Shown: in pieces, positions 32,503 through 36,579 of the stretch | Position numbering within the stretch: the stretch's first letter is position 1 | Layout of the letters: every line of letters starts with the position of its first letter | Source: Acidobacteriaceae bacterium | GTDB taxonomy: Bacteria; Acidobacteriota; Terriglobia; Terriglobales; Acidobacteriaceae | Direction of reading: 5' to 3' | Assembly: GCA_003138975.1 (NCBI GenBank) | Contig: PLHQ01000025.1 | Location: 1-36,579, forward strand | DNA length: 36,579 bases | Notes under the pieces: generated by a model | What the model saw: the letters and a program-made list of their open reading frames with translations, nothing else | Told to the model about the DNA's origin: nothing | The model's database searches: none | Program-made: the position numbers and the translations under genes

Positions 32503-32508
32503 TACAAT
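32503..32508 (+). promoter_or_regulatory. Possible -10 box of the sigma-factor operon
   Basis: TACAAT, preceded by GC, lies about 170 bases before the sigma gene in the 213-base gap after glgC. The same GCTACAAT phrase occurs at 29334-29341. No -35 is evident. An ECF operon often has an auto-regulated promoter, but I could not recognise the two elements of one here. Confidence 0.25.
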
Positions 32509-32679
32509 GCCTTGTTTCGAACAACTTGCGCCCGCATCATTACGCCGGCGAACTTACGCCACTACATCCGCGTACTGTCTTGTAGGGCATGGGGTGCCGT
32601 GCTGTCACCATCCCAAGCTGAACGTCAGAGTTTGCAAAGTAAGCGTCTTGGCAAGGTCTAGCTTTCCGGGGAGCTCCGT

Positions 32680-33279
32680 TTGGAAGATGTCCAGGTAGTT
32701 GCGATGCTGGTCCGCCGCTGTGTTGCGGGCGACGCCGCCGCCTGGGAAGAAATCGTCCAGACCTACAACCGGCGTATCTATAACATTTGCTACCGCTTCG
32801 CGGGATCGGCCGACGACGCGGAAGACCTCGCCCAGGAAGTCTTCATCAAGATGTACCGCACGCTGGCAAGCTATGACAGCTCGAAGGGTGCGTTCGTCAC
32901 CTGGGTGACCACCATCACCCGCAACCTGCTGGTCGATCATTTCCGCAAGACCAAGCAGGATCGCATCACCGACTCGCTCGATGCCACGTCATCCGCACAT
33001 GAGGACGCCCAGCCGCTCAGTGAGCAAATTCAGGACCAATCTGCGCCTCCCGACCAGCACGTCCGCAGCCGGGAGGTGGGAGAAGCCGTCCACGCAGCGC
33101 TCGGAAAGCTGTCGCCGGAGCTTCGTGAAGCTGTGATTCTAAGGGATTTACAAGATATGGACTATCGCGAAATCGCAACCGTTTTGAAGGTTCCGGAGGG
33201 GACTGTGAAAAGTCGAATAAATCGTGGGCGGGCGGAACTTGCACGCCTTTTACAACGTACCTATAGGCAGGTGATGTGA
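32680..33279 (+). CDS. ECF RNA polymerase sigma factor (RpoE-like)
   Basis: 199-residue extracytoplasmic-function sigma factor. Region 2 spans about 10-85 (AWEEIVQTYNRRIYNICYRFAGSADDAEDLAQEVFIKMYRTL, WVTTITRNLLVDHFRK). A Ser/Asp/Gln-rich linker covers about 92-125. Region 4 spans about 135-195 (LGKLSPELREAVILRDLQDMDYREIATVLKVPEGTVKSRINRGRAEL) with its helix-turn-helix. The start codon is TTG, supported by GGGGAG (32668-32673) six bases upstream. The stop TGA overlaps the ATG of the anti-sigma gene by one base, so the pair is coupled. The sigma is expected to be held inactive by that protein and released by an envelope signal. Confidence 0.93.
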   Translation: MEDVQVVAMLVRRCVAGDAAAWEEIVQTYNRRIYNICYRFAGSADDAEDLAQEVFIKMYRTLASYDSSKGAFVTWVTTITRNLLVDHFRKTKQDRITDSLDATSSAHEDAQPLSEQIQDQSAPPDQHVRSREVGEAVHAALGKLSPELREAVILRDLQDMDYREIATVLKVPEGTVKSRINRGRAELARLLQRTYRQVM

Positions 33280-34043
33280 TGCCAGACCACACCAGTAACG
33301 GAATGCAGTGTCACGAGTTTGAAGGCCTGCTCTCGGACGCGATCGATGGTGTCCTGACCGGCGCTCAACTCGACCGGTTCCAGGCTCACGTGCGGACTTG
33401 TTCCGCCTGCAGGCCGCTGTTCGCCGAAGTCGAGGCGGGCCGCAACTGGCTGAAGGATCTCACGGAGGTGGAGCCTCCAGTCAGCCTGGTCACGAATATC
33501 CTGGCATCCACGACGGGCGTTGACACCCAACGCCTGCGGGTGAACGTGTCTGCTCCGCAGCCACGCATTACATGGCTGGAGCGGGCGCACGCGTGGGCCT
33601 CGGGGGCAATGCAACCCCTCTGGGCAACGGTCCGCCAGCCGCGGTTTGCCATGTCGTTTGGCATGGCGTTTTTCGCGCTGTCGGTGGCGTTAAGCGTAAT
33701 CGGCGTAAAACCCGCCGACCTGCGCCAGGTGAGTTTGCGTCCCGCCGCCATACGCCACACGTATTACAACACGCAAGCCCGCGTAGTAAGGTATTACGAA
33801 AATATCCGGTTCGTGTATGAGGTGGAATCGCGGGTGCGCGAACTCAAGCGCACCGTGACGCCCGCCGAGCCCGCTCCGGAAAGGAAAGACCACAAGAACG
33901 ACACAACTCAACAGCCCGAGCAGAAGCAGGAGCGCAACTACAGCCAGACTGAGAATCATCTCATTCTGGCCAGCGCTCCGCTGGGTCTATCTGTAAACGA
34001 TCTGCCTGTAGTGTTGGTGACCACGTACAGGAGGTTCGTATGA
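33279..34043 (+). CDS. Membrane anti-sigma factor with zinc-binding (ZAS) domain
   Basis: 254 residues. The N-terminal anti-sigma domain has C11, H37, C41 and C44 (HVRTCSAC), the C-x25-H-x3-C-x2-C zinc pattern of ZAS anti-sigma factors. A predicted membrane helix lies at about 123-143 (RFAMSFGMAFFALSVALSVIGV). The following ~110 residues are extracytoplasmic: YNTQARVVRYYENIRFVYEVESRVRELK, then a Lys/Gln/Glu/Pro-rich segment. The start ATG overlaps the sigma stop by one base; an in-frame GTG one codon earlier is also possible. Its own stop overlaps the next ATG by four bases. It is expected to bind and inhibit the adjacent sigma factor; the sensing mechanism (proteolysis or conformational) cannot be read from the sequence. 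Confidence 0.9.
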   Translation: MPDHTSNGMQCHEFEGLLSDAIDGVLTGAQLDRFQAHVRTCSACRPLFAEVEAGRNWLKDLTEVEPPVSLVTNILASTTGVDTQRLRVNVSAPQPRITWLERAHAWASGAMQPLWATVRQPRFAMSFGMAFFALSVALSVIGVKPADLRQVSLRPAAIRHTYYNTQARVVRYYENIRFVYEVESRVRELKRTVTPAEPAPERKDHKNDTTQQPEQKQERNYSQTENHLILASAPLGLSVNDLPVVLVTTYRRFV

Positions 34044-35068
34044 ACTGCGCTGCACACAACGATACGGCCGCAGTCGCGTTTTGCCGCACCTGCGGCAAGC
34101 CGCTCTGCGCCAATTGCACCCGCGACGTCCGCGGAGTCGTCTACTGCGAGCCCTGTCTAGCAGCCCGTTTGGAAGGTAGCACTCCGGCTCCGGCGGCCGG
34201 ATTCGTGCCTCCGCAAGCTGTATATCCGCCGGCGGGAACGCCTGTGGCCGCGCGATCCACAGGGTCAGGCCCGAATCCCGCAGTCGCTGGCATTCTTGCT
34301 GGATTCTTTCCCTTTGGCGTCGGCGCCGTCTACTGCTCGCAATACGCCAAGGGACTGGCGCACTTGCTCATCTTCGGCCTGCTTATCTTCGGCTCGGACC
34401 ACGCTGGAAGTTGGGACGCCCTGTTCGGCATCGGCATCGCGTTTTTCTACGTCTACCAGATCATCGACGCGGTCCGCACTGCTCACGCTCTCCAGGCTGG
34501 CCAGCCTGCACCGGATCCGTTCGGTCTAGCGCAGGCTTTCAGCATGGGAGAGAAAAGCGAGACCAAGAACATTCCCACCGTTGCGATCATCCTCATTGGA
34601 CTGGGCGTGCTCTTCCTCCTGCACACCATGAACATCTGGGAGTTCGGCCTCGACCGTTTCTGGCCGATCATTCTCATCGCTCTCGGGGGATGGATGTTCG
34701 CCAGGCAGTGGGGAATGCTCGGAGTTCACCCCGCTGGCTGCACTTGCGCAACCTGCCGCGTGCGAAAAGCCGTCGGGATGAACTGCCGATGCGATCGCTG
34801 CCGCATGCGGAAAATCATGGGGCCGGCCATCCTGGTGACCATTGGAACGTTGCTCCTGCTCCAGAGCCTCAATGTCGCCAGCTTTGAACGAACCTGGCCC
34901 GCGATCCTGCTGGTGGTTGGCATAGTGAAACTGCTGCAGAGCAGCGCCTCATCGGCCGGACACATCGGACTGCTGCCGCCAGGGCCGCCACCCGCCGCGC
35001 CGCCCCCACCGCCTTCATCTTCCGATCCGGGAGCAACGTCTCCTTCCGGGGAGGTGCGCAATGTCTAG
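34040..35068 (+). CDS. B-box zinc-finger membrane protein with LiaI-like segments and a twin CxCxxC cluster
   Basis: 342 residues. The N-terminal B-box-type zinc finger uses C3, H6, C15/C18, C23/C26 and C36/C39. A Pro/Ala linker (47-78) leads to membrane segments at about 81-118 and 127-147 (AGILAGFFPFGVGAVYCSQYAKGLAHLLIFGLLIFG...FFYVYQIIDAVRTAH), then LiaI/DUF5668-like pairs at 179-222 and 261-300 (LIGLGVLFLLHTMNIW, RFWPIILIALGGWMF; LVTIGTLLLLQSLNV, TWPAILLVVGIVKLL). Between these pairs is C234-x-C-x2-C239-x9-C249-x-C-x2-C254, an apparent duplication of CxCxxCRxRK. The tail is Pro-rich. AGGAGG lies five bases before the ATG, which overlaps the anti-sigma stop by four bases. The role is probably sensing or scaffolding in the envelope-stress operon; this is inference. 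Confidence 0.85.
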   Translation: MNCAAHNDTAAVAFCRTCGKPLCANCTRDVRGVVYCEPCLAARLEGSTPAPAAGFVPPQAVYPPAGTPVAARSTGSGPNPAVAGILAGFFPFGVGAVYCSQYAKGLAHLLIFGLLIFGSDHAGSWDALFGIGIAFFYVYQIIDAVRTAHALQAGQPAPDPFGLAQAFSMGEKSETKNIPTVAIILIGLGVLFLLHTMNIWEFGLDRFWPIILIALGGWMFARQWGMLGVHPAGCTCATCRVRKAVGMNCRCDRCRMRKIMGPAILVTIGTLLLLQSLNVASFERTWPAILLVVGIVKLLQSSASSAGHIGLLPPGPPPAAPPPPPSSSDPGATSPSGEVRNV

Positions 35069-36560
35069 CCCACTTCAAACCCCTGTTCAACCGCCTGTTC
35101 CGCCACGCCGCTATCGCCGTTCTTTTGCCGGACCGTTCGTGCTGATTGTCCTCGGAATTATCTTCCTGCTCGGCAATCTGCACATGCTGTCGTGGCCGCA
35201 CTTGGGCGCATGGTTTGCTCACTACTGGCCGCTGCTGTTGATCCTGTGGGGAGTGATCAAGCTGATCGAGCACCAGCAAGCTCAACGCGACGGATTGCCC
35301 GCTCGTGGCATTGGTGCGGGTGGGATTTTTCTGGTCATCGTCATCGTGATCTGCGGACTGATCGCCACGCAAGCCTCGCGCTTCAACTGGGGCCAAATCC
35401 GCGACAACATGGACATGGACGACAGCGATCTTAATAACATCTTCGGCGAGACCTACAACTTCGATGACCACCTCGAACAGGACATACCGCCCGCCGTCAC
35501 CAGTCTGCGCGTTAATGACGAGCACGGCGCGGTGCGCGTCAGCGTGGCCAACAACAACAAAATCACAGTCATAATCCACAAACGCGTCGGCGCGGAAAAC
35601 CAGGGTGACGCCGATAAGTACAACAAACAAACTGCACCAGAGATAGCCCTCGCCGGCAATATGATGGTTCTCGATGCCAGAACCCAGGCCGCCGGCGACC
35701 ATTCTGTACAAACTGATCTCGATATCTCGGTCCCCCGCAAGATGGAACTCCACATCACTGCGCACAAGGGCGATGTCTCCGTCACCGGCCGCGAGGGAGA
35801 AGTCGAGATTGCCAACCAGCACGGCGAAGTTTCCGTGGAAGACGTCACCGGCAACGTGAAACTGAATCTGGAAAAAAGTTCCGCCAAGGTCGAGCAGATT
35901 ACCGGCGACGTCCACATCGACGGCCGCCTCAACGAAGTCTCCGTTATGGATGTGAAGGGTTCAGCTCAACTCGACGGAGAATTCCAGGAGAGTGTCAAAC
36001 TCGCCCGCATCAGCAAGAATGTGTCTTTCAAGTCTTCCCGCACCGACATGGAGTTCTCGCGGATCGATGGCGATCTCGATCTGGATTCCGACGACCTCCA
36101 CGCAGAAAAGATCACCGGCCCCCTCCACTTGACCACGCGCTCCAAGCAGATTCGCCTGATCGATGTTTCCGGCGATGTCCGCCTGCAGAATGACAACGGC
36201 GGCATTGAGGTATCGATGCGTTCACTGGGGAATGTGCAGATCGACAGCCGTAACGGCGACGTGCAGTTGAGCGTGCCTGACAAGGCAGGCTTCCGCGTAG
36301 ATGCGCGCACCCGCGATGGCGAAATCCAGTCGGACTTTCCGGAGTTGAAAGTCGAGAACGGGGACCACGAGGCCAGCGCCACTGGCACCGTGGGGAATGG
36401 AACTTCCCACATAGTGATCAACAATGAGCACGATGGCATTGAGATTCGCAAGGTCTCTGCCACCGCTTCATCGGCACCCCCTGCGCCTCCGGCGACACCG
36501 GCGAAGCCTGCCAAATCCCTGCCCGCCCCCAAAGCGAAAGTCGAACCTACGGACAACTAG
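35061..36560 (+). CDS. LiaI-like membrane segment plus DUF4097-type beta-helical protein
   Basis: 499 residues. A Pro-rich N-terminus (1-16) is followed by membrane segments at about 23-39 (GPFVLIVLGIIFLLGNL), 55-70 (YWPLLLILWGVIKLIE) and 84-104 (IGAGGIFLVIVIVICGLIATQ), the LiaI/DUF5668 pattern. From about 140 to 460 there is a repetitive beta-strand domain of the DUF4097/adhesin-like type with many short GDV/GEV turns (HKGDVSVTGREGEVEIANQHGEVSVEDVTGNVKLNL...NGDVQLSVPDKAGFRVDARTRDGEIQSDF). The C-terminus is an Ala/Pro/Lys tail. GGAGG lies six bases before the ATG, which overlaps the preceding gene by eight bases. Likely extracytoplasmic exposure of the beta domain; proposed partner of the B-box protein. 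No enzymatic motif is visible. Confidence 0.85.
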   Translation: MSSPLQTPVQPPVPPRRYRRSFAGPFVLIVLGIIFLLGNLHMLSWPHLGAWFAHYWPLLLILWGVIKLIEHQQAQRDGLPARGIGAGGIFLVIVIVICGLIATQASRFNWGQIRDNMDMDDSDLNNIFGETYNFDDHLEQDIPPAVTSLRVNDEHGAVRVSVANNNKITVIIHKRVGAENQGDADKYNKQTAPEIALAGNMMVLDARTQAAGDHSVQTDLDISVPRKMELHITAHKGDVSVTGREGEVEIANQHGEVSVEDVTGNVKLNLEKSSAKVEQITGDVHIDGRLNEVSVMDVKGSAQLDGEFQESVKLARISKNVSFKSSRTDMEFSRIDGDLDLDSDDLHAEKITGPLHLTTRSKQIRLIDVSGDVRLQNDNGGIEVSMRSLGNVQIDSRNGDVQLSVPDKAGFRVDARTRDGEIQSDFPELKVENGDHEASATGTVGNGTSHIVINNEHDGIEIRKVSATASSAPPAPPATPAKPAKSLPAPKAKVEPTDN

Positions 36561-36565
36561 ACTAA

Positions 36566-36579
36566 CTAGACTAGTCTAG
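36566..36579. repeat. Perfect 14-bp palindrome at the end of the window
   Basis: CTAGACTAGTCTAG is a perfect palindrome formed by the last 14 bases, six bases after the final stop codon, with AACTAGACT repeated twice just before and into it. It may be a hairpin at the operon end or an assembly-edge artefact. Confidence 0.35.

Noticed and set aside
34869-35915. 348-residue open frame antisense to the end of the sigma-factor operon
   Set aside because: Covers the overlap of two coupled genes with strong ribosome binding sites; no signal of its own.

Overview
The window looks like a chromosomal segment, probably a whole contig, of an Acidobacteriota bacterium of the Terriglobia/'Koribacter' kind. 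This placement is inference from gene content. It rests on a giant Oar-type TonB-dependent receptor with an N-terminal carboxypeptidase-regulatory domain, a GWxTD-domain protein, an ECF sigma/anti-sigma/LiaI-like/DUF4097 operon, small proteins typical of that phylum, and moderately GC-rich DNA. The cell wall is diderm-type: the MurE has the DNPR motif of meso-diaminopimelate-adding enzymes and there are outer-membrane proteins. I saw no rRNA, tRNA, CRISPR array, transposase, integrase or phage gene.

Layout. 21-7183 (minus strand): an Oar-like outer-membrane receptor with its own promoter, a second smaller carboxypeptidase-regulatory-domain envelope protein, and a GWxTD protein. 7591-9889 (plus): a MacA-like periplasmic adaptor and a MacB/LolD-type ABC ATPase, with no permease following. 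10090-26900 (minus): a long division and cell wall (dcw) cluster transcribed murE-murF-mraY-murD-ftsW-[NTF2-like]-murG-[small membrane protein]-murC-[unknown secreted protein]-ftsQ-ftsA-ftsZ, then a monofunctional transpeptidase (PBP). The cluster makes UDP-MurNAc-pentapeptide from UDP-MurNAc, transfers it to lipid I and lipid II, and supplies the division SEDS glycosyltransferase and the FtsQ/A/Z scaffold. mraZ, rsmH, ftsL, ftsI, murB and ddl are missing; the upstream half appears to have been split off, because a small divergent zinc-ribbon gene sits where ftsI would be.

27018-32466 is mixed housekeeping: the zinc-ribbon protein, the methylmalonyl-CoA mutase large subunit, two small unknown proteins, a secreted protein resembling a TIM-barrel hydrolase, and glgC (ADP-glucose pyrophosphorylase). 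32680-36560 is a tightly overlapping four-gene operon: ECF sigma factor, zinc anti-sigma factor with one membrane segment, a B-box zinc-finger membrane protein with LiaI-like segments and a second twin Cys cluster, and a LiaI-like/DUF4097 membrane protein. I read it as an envelope-stress module, and it is the best candidate here for an under-described system.

Points most worth a second look: a single-base frameshift in the small dcw membrane protein (17922-18224), whose other frame restores a sensible Cys/Trp-rich C-terminus; two related palindromic intergenic elements in opposite orientation flanking murD, one of which supplies murD's ribosome binding site; TATAAT-like boxes 6-8 nt before start codons that lack a Shine-Dalgarno (murE, murG, the 115-aa gene), suggesting leaderless transcripts; and a histone-H1-like basic tail on FtsQ. 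All functional calls come from reading the sequence and remembered family motifs; no database search was run.
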